From: Pseudovirgaria hyperparasitica
Taxonomy: Eukaryota > Ascomycota > Dothideomycetes > Acrospermales > Acrospermaceae
Reading direction: 5' to 3'
DNA: 64,000 nt
NCBI RefSeq assembly: GCF_010093815.1
Contig: NW_022985549.1
Location: 3,058,804-3,122,803, forward strand
How positions within the stretch are numbered: the stretch's first letter is position 1; every line of letters begins with the position of its first letter. Below, piece by piece: positions 55,960 through 64,000 of the stretch. The translations under genes were made by a program, and so were the position numbers. The notes under the pieces were generated by a model. That model made no database searches. It was given only the letters and a program-made list of their open reading frames with translations, and was not told the DNA's origin.

Positions 55960-57592
55960 TCATGCCGTTAACGCTGAGCTCGCTCCCAAAACAGCCATAC
56001 CCATGAACGCAAATAGGAAGCATAAATCGCGACTATGCCCGAGATCCAACCCTTCCGAGAAGAGTTGCAGTGCTACGGATGCCATGATGCCCGCTGCAAA
56101 TTGTTAGCCGGACTCCTTTTTCGTCTCACACAGAACAGCACGGAACATGGGAAAGGGACTCACCAGTAACAGCAAACATTCCTCCATACACCCCGTCCCC
56201 AATCTCAACTCCCTCCTGACCGCCCGCCGCCCAAAACCAAACGGCCGCAATCCCGGCACCCAGCGGCTGACTCACGCCTCCCAGCAAACTACTCCAAAAC
56301 ATAGCTTTCCAACGCGACCCGATCGCCAAGTACAGGGGCAAAGCCATCGCAAATCCTTCAGTAATGTTGTGTATGAACAACGCTAGAAACACCGAAACGC
56401 CCAGCTTCGGATTTGCATGGTTTGTGGCGTATGTTATGAAACCTTCCGGCAACTTGTGTAGCGCGATAGCGATGGAGGTTTGCAGGCCTATGGAGAGGAA
56501 GGCGTTGGTGGGGACATGGTGGTGGTGGCTACTTTCGCCCATTTGGGCAATTTCATGGTCATCGGCGTAGTCCTGGGTGTAGGACTGGGAGAGACTTTTA
56601 TGGATTGGTTGATCGTGCGCAGGTAGCAAGGGCGATGTCTCGCTGACGTCATCTAGAGGTGGTGGTTGGCTGCCAGACACATCCGTCCCCGGTTTGCGCA
56701 GTGTGCTATGTGCAGCAGACTGTACGGAAGCTCGAGTGCCGCCACGTGCTTGGATGTTGCGGAAGCAGTCTGTGCCGCAAGGTCGCTCAGAAAATCCGAA
56801 ACAGGCATCGTCTTCGTCGCAGGAATCGGTGTTGGAGATGAGCTTGGACATTTTCGAGGATATAAGTTGCTGAAGAGAGGGACGACGGTCAAGCTGATGC
56901 TGTTGTTCTGTATCTCTGTGGGCAGATTCAGAGGGAGTCGCCGTGCCACTTTGCGATACGGAGACAGTGCCGGAGATGGGAAGATAGGATTCGGAGGCGG
57001 CCATTCGAAGTGCGGATGGTCGAGAGGAGTGGTGATGCGGTTGGCTGTTATGGCCGTGGTTGTCACGATCGTGAACATATTGGTCTTCTACCTTCACATC
57101 CTCGTCTTCGTGCGTATGGGCGCAATCGACGACATGTGACGGAATATACGAATGCAATATCTTGGAGATGATCTGAATGCCGATGACACCTCCCAGGAAA
57201 CACGCTATCAGCACCCACGCCGCAGCTTTCGGGGACAGGCCGCCTTTCTGCAACGACGATTTTGCTGAAGGAAGCATGCTGTGTAGTGACGAAAATATCT
57301 AGTTGGGTCAGTATGCTAGACAGGCTATAGTACCAACAGTCCACTCACCATGACCCCAAAACTCAAACTCAGACTCGACGACAGAAAAGCGTTACTATCT
57401 TGTATCCTGAAACCCTTCTTTCCCGGAAACATTCGCACTATAACGTCGACACATATAATCGATGCTATGCACGATCAGATTGGCACGTGCCCACATGATT
57501 CTCTATGAAACAGGCATCTTACCTCCAAATATGCATGCAACACCACTCAAAGCGGTCATAATCCATCCGCGAGTATCATTAGGAACGACCAT
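55960..57592 (-). CDS. ZRT3: ZIP-family zinc transporter, ZRT3 type
   Basis: Four minus-strand exons, 57592-57523, 57437-57349, 57298-56164 and 56093-55960, give 475 residues. The first helix (WIMTALSGVACIFG) and SSLSLSFGVMIFSSL open the protein; a large cytoplasmic loop is rich in His, Ser and Asp and contains several acidic/Ser runs. The C-terminal half has the two metal-site helices, IAIALHKLPEGFITYATNH and LFIHNITEGFAMALPLYL, the ZIP motif of yeast Zrt3. In yeast this protein releases zinc from the vacuole during zinc shortage. The start at 57592 was chosen over an upstream Met at 57757 because the intervening region is low-complexity and basic. Confidence 0.92.
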
Positions 57593-58386
57593 TTCAAACA
57601 CCGCAGAGGCCCGCGCTCTCTGTCGGGATCTTTTTCCAAAGACGTACTTCCGTTTTAGGCGCCGCTGGGGACTGGAACTGGACCCACGATCCTCTACCGA
57701 ATAAAGATAAGAAGGGCGTCCGCTTGTTCCAAAGAACGCGGATGGAGTATATAACAATGATCACGGTCAAAGGCGGTGACGACGAGAGCTCGAGACAAAG
57801 AAGCCTGACTGACTGGTCGAATTCTCTGTTCTCTGTAGGATCCCGAGTAGGCGGCTTCAGGCTCGCCCTCTCCCTTCTCGCTCCTCCCTCTTTGGGCTGA
57901 GAGTACCCTGCTGGATGCAAAGTGTGGCCGTGCACCGACATCTACAGTACGTAATCATGGCTGAGGTCATTCGTATTGGTCACGGGCATCGCCGGTCACT
58001 CGGGCCCAGATCGGAACTGTTGCCTGCTGAGATAAGGCCGCACTAAGGCCGGAAATGAGGCTGAAATAAGGCTGGACTAGCACGCCACGAGAGCGTTCTC
58101 AACAGTCTTTTGCACTCCACGCGCTCACCAGTCCCTGTTCATATGCACATAATCGGGCCTTCCATCATATCACACGCGACACTCTGTATGCCAAAGCCGC
58201 CATTTGCCTTTGGAACGAGCGAGCCTACCTTTGAATCTACGCACGTCACGTCACGTCACGTCACGTCACGTCACGATACTACGCTCATGTGTCCAGCGCA
58301 TCTTTACATTATATCTACTCGAGGCATGTCTGATCCAGCATCTACGCCTACGGTTGTCCCATAGATCAATACACGTACACCATGCT
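57593..58386. other. Upstream region of ZRT3, with repeats
   Basis: About 800 bases. It is the promoter side of the ZRT3-like gene and the 3' flank of SNX41. It holds a tandem pentamer array (58241-58275) and a cluster of AAGGC-type words at about 58028-58080. Confidence 0.5.
58241..58275. repeat. Tandem CACGT (TGACG) pentamer array
   Basis: Six to seven head-to-tail copies of CACGT; read on the other strand the array is GTGAC repeats containing ACGTCA/TGACGT words, the core of ATF/CREB bZIP sites. It lies about 650 bases upstream of the ZRT3-like start codon and about 110 bases past the SNX41 stop. Function is inference. Confidence 0.8.
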
Positions 58387-60559
58387 TCAGAAGTCTTGTG
58401 ACGATGGTGCTGACGGCTCGATATTCTGAACCTCCACCTTCGCCTCCTCCCAGGATGCCTGATTCCGTCGTGCCCAGTCAATGTGACATCGTGCAAAAGC
58501 AATCTAGTGCCGTCAGTATGTTCAAAGAGCTCACCGTAAAAGATCATGACTCACCATGTAACGTCGAAGATCGTCTTCCTTGTCCAGCTGAAATCGTTTG
58601 AGATCGTTCATCACGCCAGCGCTTGCGTCCTTTGTATCCTTTTTCGTTACTTCGAGAGCCTCTCCCAACTATCGTCACATTAGCCTCCTGCTCCTTCTCA
58701 TATCAAAAGCATGTTCAGACTTACATTCGTCAAGCTTTCCCGCGTCCTTGTGATCGAGTCTCTTCGCGATTTCTCAGGATCTGCATCTACAATCCCTTGA
58801 AACGCATGGTTGATGCGCCCAAATATTTTGTTGGTGACAAAATTTCCACTACCGCTCTTTCTATGATGTGGAGGTGACGATGGCTCTGAGACTGGTAGAC
58901 CTTGCGATGCTGTTGGCGGAGGATATGCATCTCCGTGTGTAGGTGGGAAGTCTGAGTCGATCGAAGCTGTGTCGTCTTCTCTCCACTTACGTTCTGGTGT
59001 GGATCGTTGGGAGGATGATGATAACGATCGTCTTGGTGGGCTGCCATATCCGGACAGGTGCTGTTCAATGCGCTTCGCTTCTTGCTCGCTCGATTCTAGC
59101 TGTGTCAAAAGAGCTCGCTTCTTCTCCAGCTCATCTTTGGTCATCTCCTCTTGCACCCTCTTCAGGATTCGATAGCGCAGAACGTTACGTACAACTCCCG
59201 CAAATTGTGCGCTTTCGCGCATTGGCTCGGCAAAGCTTGCGCTCAGCGACGAGGAAAGTTCAGTGGTCGCGATGTACGTGGAGTCGACTGCCTGGCCCAC
59301 CTTTTCAATCGCTGCAGCCAATGTTTGAGACTGTTCCGATAATGAAAATCCATTGTATCTTGCGCCGAGCTCTGCCATATCTTCTCCTAGCTGACTGAGA
59401 TGCGTTATCAACCTCCTGTTAGATTTTTCCATGCTTCCCTGCATGAGCTGCTCCAGCTGTTTGGAAGACGTTTCAAAGTTTACAAAGTATGGATCTAGTT
59501 CTTCTTCCGACAGTTCGCGTGTAGTTGGCGGAAATCTTCCGAATATTTGCGGTCCAGACGTACTGTGCGCTGCGGCGGATGGCAAAGCAGCGTGATCAGG
59601 TGGACCGACAGGAGTACCACTTGAAGAAGCTTCGCCTTGCGTTTTCAGCTTGGAATTGGCCGAGGGGATTGGGAGATGCGCATGACCTGGGGATGGGTTC
59701 GCGGGATCCAATGGAGGCGCTTTGAGAATGTTCTTGGGGATACTCGAGACAGGATGCGAATGAAGGACCTCGCTCTGTACAAAAGTCAGCCACAACAGAA
59801 GACAAAACTGCGGGACTACTTACCCAGCTGGCATTAGGGTCCAGGAACTTCCACCATACACCATCCTCTCGAACCTCGTCCATCCGCCGGCATCTATTGA
59901 GGAAGACTGCTAGCATACGTTTCCGGAGCTCGATTATCCCAGCATCTTCTTTTGCTTTTGTAGGCTTAGCGGCGTAGTCGGCCATAGAGTGTTTCTCTGG
60001 GATAGGAGGGATTATGAGAGTGGGGTGCAGATTGACGAGTGTCTGTCTTAGAGATGCGAATTCAGAGTATCGTCGGCGTACTTCAAGGTCCTATCAACGG
60101 GGTTAGTTATCTTTACTTATATGGCTGTAAATGTAACTAAGTACCCCAGTGCGAATTGTGTACGTTATGAAACTGCCTCCACTTTCTGAATTCTTGCCAG
60201 CATATGTGATGAGGATGGGTAGATCAGGGTTCTCGTAGAGTATTTGCTCGATGCGACTGTTGTAGCCTCCACGCTTGGGTTCTCGACGTGTGCTAGTAGC
60301 GGCTTCGTCCTCCTTTTCGTCTTCATCACCAATCGGTTGTGATATGAACTCGGGTGACTCCTGACGCAGAGAGGAATTGCCTGACGGCGGGGTGGAGGGA
60401 CGTCCAAAACCGACTAGGGAAGGCTGTATCAGACATCATTCCAACAAAAGACCGTGTAGAGATTGACCTACGTGCATCAGGTGAGACTGCAAGGTCTTGA
60501 TCTGGCCTTGAATGGCGCTCAAATGAGCCATATGGGTTGTTGTCCTCATCGTCCCACAT
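58387..60559 (-). CDS. SNX41: Sorting nexin SNX41/Atg20 type
   Basis: Six minus-strand exons, 60559-60472, 60413-60145, 60090-59824, 59774-58725, 58668-58555 and 58503-58387, give 634 residues. The N-terminus MWDDEDNNPYGSF is the conserved start of the fungal family. The PX domain spans about residues 75-210 and includes VRRRYSEFASLR for phosphoinositide binding, IIPPIPEKHS and the C-terminal KRMLAVFLNRCRRM. The rest is a BAR-like coiled-coil region (LEQLMQGSMEKSNRRLI, MAELGARYNGFSL, LEKKRALLTQLESSEQEAK) ending in the IAFARCHIDWARRNQASWEE helix. SNX41/Atg20 proteins recycle cargo from endosomes to Golgi and support selective autophagy. All conserved parts are present. Confidence 0.95.
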
Positions 60560-61579
60560 TGCGGGGCCTAGGCTTATTGCAACTAAGAAAGCTGGAGGAT
60601 CGTCTAGGGTGTTGGCCGAGATAATGCACGCTATAGAAAGAACGCTTGATGTTGACCGAAAGTTTCAAAACGCGTGAATGTACAGAGGGATGGAGGATGA
60701 GAGAGCGTGTATGGCTGCATGCGGAGCAGTCGCAGTGCAGCTTCCCATGGCTAGGTGACGTTAGCTTTCGCACGGACCACTCTCCATTGATTGATGTGGC
60801 CTAAGGCCTTAAAGTATGCGTGGAGCTCATTTTGATTTTGCATTCTAACTTCATCTTCTCTCACGAGTCTCACTGATTATCTACTGCTAAGTCGAGCCGT
60901 ACCAAAGCAAAAAGCTGATACTATCTGAGGGACTATCTCATACCAATAAGAACATTCAGCAAGGTTTTGGTACAATCTCATCGTTGTCGCATCCATTCTC
61001 ATACATTAGTCGTCTACTATCTCCTTTCCGTCATGATTCATTTCCTATACGTGATTTGCCTAATATCTCTGTTAATGCAATTGATATCTTGAACATCATG
61101 GTACGATCAAACTATTCGAAAGGTAAAAATTTCATTCCATGTGTTGCGCTTTCTACCGTAATCTTACCTCGAAAGCTTGATTACCACGCAAGACAAACCG
61201 CATGTCACCGTTCACCGCGTGTGCGCGTAGACCTCGCAAGCACTCTCCACCACCATTACCCTCAGAAGTCCGTACTGTGGCTGCCCTTTATATTCAATTC
61301 GATTGAAAGGACTTCCAGTTCCCACACTTCGGGGCTGCTTGGTATAGTGGTCCCACAACGTGGATAATAAATCAGTTCGCCTGGTTTTCCGTTGAGTACC
61401 CAGTTCAATTCTCGGGTCAAGCGTTTTTGTTTTAAATTTTTTGCTCCTTTCCATATATGAAATTCAGTCGTTCTTGCATTTTGCCTCAATTGAGTAACGA
61501 TTAACGGGCACAGCAAGTGGGCTACAACTTATAGAAACCATGAATACGATGTAGGTATTCTTACAGAGTGACCAGCCGA
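60560..61579. other. Intergenic with a tRNA-like sequence
   Basis: About 1.0 kb between SNX41 and an unknown minus-strand gene. Its only recognisable structure is the tRNA-like sequence at 61333-61433. Confidence 0.5.
61333..61433 (+). other. tRNA-like sequence with Pol III boxes
   Basis: TTGGTATAGTGG matches a Pol III A box, AGTTCAATTC resembles a B box about 60 bases on, and a T run follows within a few bases of the end, as in Pol III termination. GCTTGGT near the start could pair with GTCAAGC near the end (two G-U pairs), but the spacing from that stem to the A box is wrong for a canonical tRNA. A decayed tRNA or tRNA-derived element is more likely than a working gene. Confidence 0.3.
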
Positions 61580-62389
61580 TTAAGCTCGACCGGTATATAC
61601 GGGCCTTCTCATTGTATTCCGGCTTATTGGTGTCATCTTGCCCCGCGGTATCATGCGTGGCAAACGACCCATTGCAAGACTTGACTGTCTCATTCTGCCC
61701 ATATTTCGCGGGTGCTCTTCAGGGGAGTCTCTTTCAGGAGAGTCTCGAAACCTAACAGCCTTCGGTGCAGGAAGTAACCGGCGCGATGCTGACAATCGAG
61801 GTATGTTTTCTCTCTCCAACATGGCCGGCATCGTGGCGCGTCGCTGTGGGACTGGTCGTGTTCCTTGAGCATGGCATTGATAAACATCATCATCTGCCTT
61901 CCTCTTACCGTTTCTCGATGAAACATCAGCGGAACGTGTCATCTTTGACCTGTTCTGCCCCCTCCTGGGACTCTCACCGTCACTGGAGCTTGATCCAGGT
62001 TCTGAAGAATCGCCACTCGACGACCCGCCACAAACACCATCAGAGCCACTGCATGATGAAGACAAGTCAAACAGCTCCGTAATCTGCGGCAGTATCATAT
62101 CAACGTGCGTCGCCCTCGGCGCAGTCTTTTCTCCGGCTTTGCTCCCTGCCACGGGCGGTGCGTATCCCTGCCGACGAGAAGTGCGCAGCGGTCGGACGGG
62201 CGTAAAGACCTTCGAAGGAGGGCATGGAAGCACGTAAGGTACGACGGGCAACTCGTAGACTGCTACCTGACGGCGGTTCTTCTCCTCAGCGCGATCCTGG
62301 CGGTGATGTCGTCGCCGATCTTTATAAAATGCATACGCGCCGAAACAATCCAACACGAGACTGATAACTCTGCGCACAGCGTTCTCCAT
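61580..62389 (-). CDS. Unknown basic, Ser-rich fungal protein
   Basis: Met at 62389 gives 269 residues; the upstream in-frame Met at 62530 would add 47 of poor composition. The N-terminus (MENAVRRVISLVLDCFGAYA) forms one amphipathic or membrane-associated helix, followed by a charged Arg/His run and PYVLPCPPSKVFTPVRP. The rest is Ser/Gly/Arg-rich and likely disordered, with acidic and Pro-containing patches near the C-terminal third (RFRDSPERDSPEEHPRN). No catalytic motif. The helix plus conserved-looking Pro/Cys block suggests a real small protein of unknown role. Confidence 0.6.
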   Translation of the reverse strand: MENAVRRVISLVLDCFGAYAFYKDRRRHHRQDRAEEKNRRQVAVYELPVVPYVLPCPPSKVFTPVRPLRTSRRQGYAPPVAGSKAGEKTAPRATHVDMILPQITELFDLSSSCSGSDGVCGGSSSGDSSEPGSSSSDGESPRRGQNRSKMTRSADVSSRNGKRKADDDVYQCHAQGTRPVPQRRATMPAMLERENIPRLSASRRLLPAPKAVRFRDSPERDSPEEHPRNMGRMRQSSLAMGRLPRMIPRGKMTPISRNTMRRPVYTGRA

Positions 62390-62728
62390 ATTTGAGAACG
62401 AATAAAGGTGGAAGAAGGAGAGTAGAGATGAATGTGAGTTGGGGCAAACAATATGGTTATCATCTATGCTCACATATTGTTTGCTCTTTTTCTGCGCGCA
62501 ATCTCGTACACCCTCATACAAGTAGAACACAGTAACTTTGCCGCCTAGTTAAAATCCGGCACTATAATCGCGTTCTCCTTGCGTACACTCCTCGTAATGC
62601 ATATCATTCCCCTGCGAGCAAACAACATCCCACCGTCAGGACCGGCCAGGTTGTACAGCCGCTCCAATCTTAACCATATCACAAGTGATCCGCACAATAT
62701 CTCACACTCTCCCAATTTCCCTTCCTTT
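62390..62728. other. Intergenic, no gene recognised
   Basis: About 340 bases upstream of the preceding minus-strand gene. Nothing specific seen. Confidence 0.5.
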
Positions 62729-62878
62729 CTACGTAGTAGCAGTCTCCCTCTCCTCCTCTCTCCTCACTAGCAACGCCTCGATATTCTTCCTCAGCATCTC
62801 CGAGCACCACCACGCCATCGCCAGCATAAACGCCACGATGAGGAACAGCGCGAGAATGACGCCGTCGCGGGTCTTCAT
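62729..62878 (-). CDS. Possible 49-residue single-span membrane protein
   Basis: A minus-strand frame runs from ATG at 62878 to TAG at 62729-62731, encoding 49 residues. It starts MKTRDG, then a continuous hydrophobic stretch (VILALFLIVAFMLAMAWW) and a charged helix rich in Arg and Glu (LRKNIEALLVRREEERE). This is the layout of a small tail- or signal-anchored protein. The frame also continues open upstream of the ATG for about 25 codons, so an extra exon is possible. No family is known to me; the strict hydrophobic-then-charged pattern is the only support. Confidence 0.4.
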   Translation of the reverse strand: MKTRDGVILALFLIVAFMLAMAWWCSEMLRKNIEALLVRREEERETATT

Positions 62879-64000
62879 TCCGTCAGGACTCTGATCGAAT
62901 CCCAGGTCTAGACAGAGGTGGGTATGCAGAAAGACGGACGCGAGGGTGCAATAAGTGTGGGTGCGTCAGTCCGGTGCAAATATTAAAGTCGAGGAGGCAG
63001 GGAATGGGGATCTTGAAGTCTTCTTTGGCAGGCCTGGAGTTCAAGGATTTCGTGATTGATTGGGGTGCATTCGTCTTGAGGGTTGGGATCTTGTTTGGTC
63101 GTGTCTAAGGGGTTATTAAGAGCGCCTGGAAGGGGGGACGAGGATGCGGACCGATGATAAATACGGTAAGCACAATCAAGAAAGTTTTTCGAAATATATT
63201 GGTGGCAATCAAGGCGAGTATGTTTGCGAGGTGAGAGAGCGGCTCTGGGGTTGGAGATGTTTGCTGTGCGCTTTGCATTCACAAAGTGGACAAGATGACG
63301 AGCAGCGAGGTTGTTGGTGAACAGTAGCATGATCTGTATGACAACAGTACGGTCTGGATAACACGGGAAAGTCAGGGTCACGGTGATCACGTAAACAAAG
63401 CCTTTGTTCACTTTGATTCTGAAATAAACCACACAACACATTGTGACTTCGCACAATGTTCATTATGGTATGTGATATCTCCATCCTAGCTCATGGAGCT
63501 AGAAATGTGGCTGGATGCATCCTCAGTAGGCTTCCCTCTCACACGTAACAATATGATACATGAATTCCTTCTCCACGCTTCCCTCCCAGTAAGAGAAGTG
63601 CACACTTAATTCAAAGTCGAGTGTGCCATTGAGATACACTCTCCCACATGGGTCCCGACGTGCGGACTTGGGAAAGACGCTCCCATATCACCCAAGAAGT
63701 GAAGATGCGACGCAAAGAAACGAACATGAGAAAAAAGTGTATCATCCCATTTGCGCCGATTTTCGTGAGATGTCGTTTACCGAGTCCAACGTCCATCACG
63801 AAAATCATTGGTTCGTTCCATTCCATGCCATTGCATCCCTTTCAGCAGTACGTGCCTCCCTTATTGCATTGTTGATCCAAGTGTGCGGCTGCCCAAATGG
63901 CTATGTGTTCGCCGATAACGCCGCGCTCGTAAGTCTCGCTCATCTATGCTTTCCGTTACATCTCGGACCTCGCGATCTCCCCACCAAAGTCAGATTGCCG
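62879..64000. other. No gene recognised to the end of the window
   Basis: About 1.1 kb. A 157-codon minus-strand frame at 62983-63456 has no recognisable motif. The last 100 bases could belong to a gene outside the window. Confidence 0.4.

Noticed and set aside
1-64000. CRISPR arrays, rRNA genes or bacterial operons
   Set aside because: None seen; intron structure and gene families show a fungal nuclear genome.

Overview
The window is nuclear DNA from a filamentous ascomycete (Pezizomycotina). The evidence is short introns of 46 to 148 bases with GT(R)AGT-like donors and CTAAC-like branch points, fungal-restricted families (a CFEM-domain Pth11-type receptor, Zn2Cys6 regulator, polyol dehydrogenase), single-copy eukaryotic housekeeping genes, and AT-rich blocks that look mutated by RIP (C-to-T decay). 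The species and class cannot be fixed from the sequence alone. No bacterial operons, CRISPR arrays, rRNA genes or intact transposons were seen. I rebuilt the gene models by hand by joining exons whose phases agree and whose joined protein matches a known family.

Layout. 0-12.7 kb is a compact housekeeping block: the 3' end of an unknown gene, the mitochondrial succinate/fumarate carrier (SFC1), twinfilin (with a GC-AG intron), a ZIP9-like metal transporter, histone acetyltransferase HAT1, and a head-to-head pair of splicing-related genes (PHF5A/RDS3 and a pinin-domain protein). 13.9-18.7 kb holds an eight-exon epoxide hydrolase-like enzyme and a zinc polyol dehydrogenase. 19-31.4 kb has COP9 signalosome subunit 6, three unknown fungal proteins, the ribosome quality-control factor VMS1 and a cysteine-motif protein.

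31.6-36 kb looks like an accessory island. AT-rich, RIP-like stretches, a fold-back element and a decayed tRNA-like sequence surround an organic hydroperoxide reductase (Ohr, bacterial family, probable mitochondrial targeting), an unknown protein and an unusual protein kinase. 36-42 kb is gene-poor, with two unknown proteins. 42-50 kb holds a catalytically dead E2-like gene broken by a tetranucleotide repeat, an O-methyltransferase divergent from a Zn2Cys6 regulator, and a CFEM/Pth11 receptor. 53-64 kb carries a small secreted protein, an alkenal/one-type reductase, a ZRT3-like zinc transporter, sorting nexin SNX41, a basic unknown protein and a possible 49-residue membrane peptide.

Most genes are unrelated housekeeping functions. 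Pairs that may work together are the two splicing genes sharing one upstream region, the O-methyltransferase and its neighbouring regulator, and two separate zinc/metal transporters.
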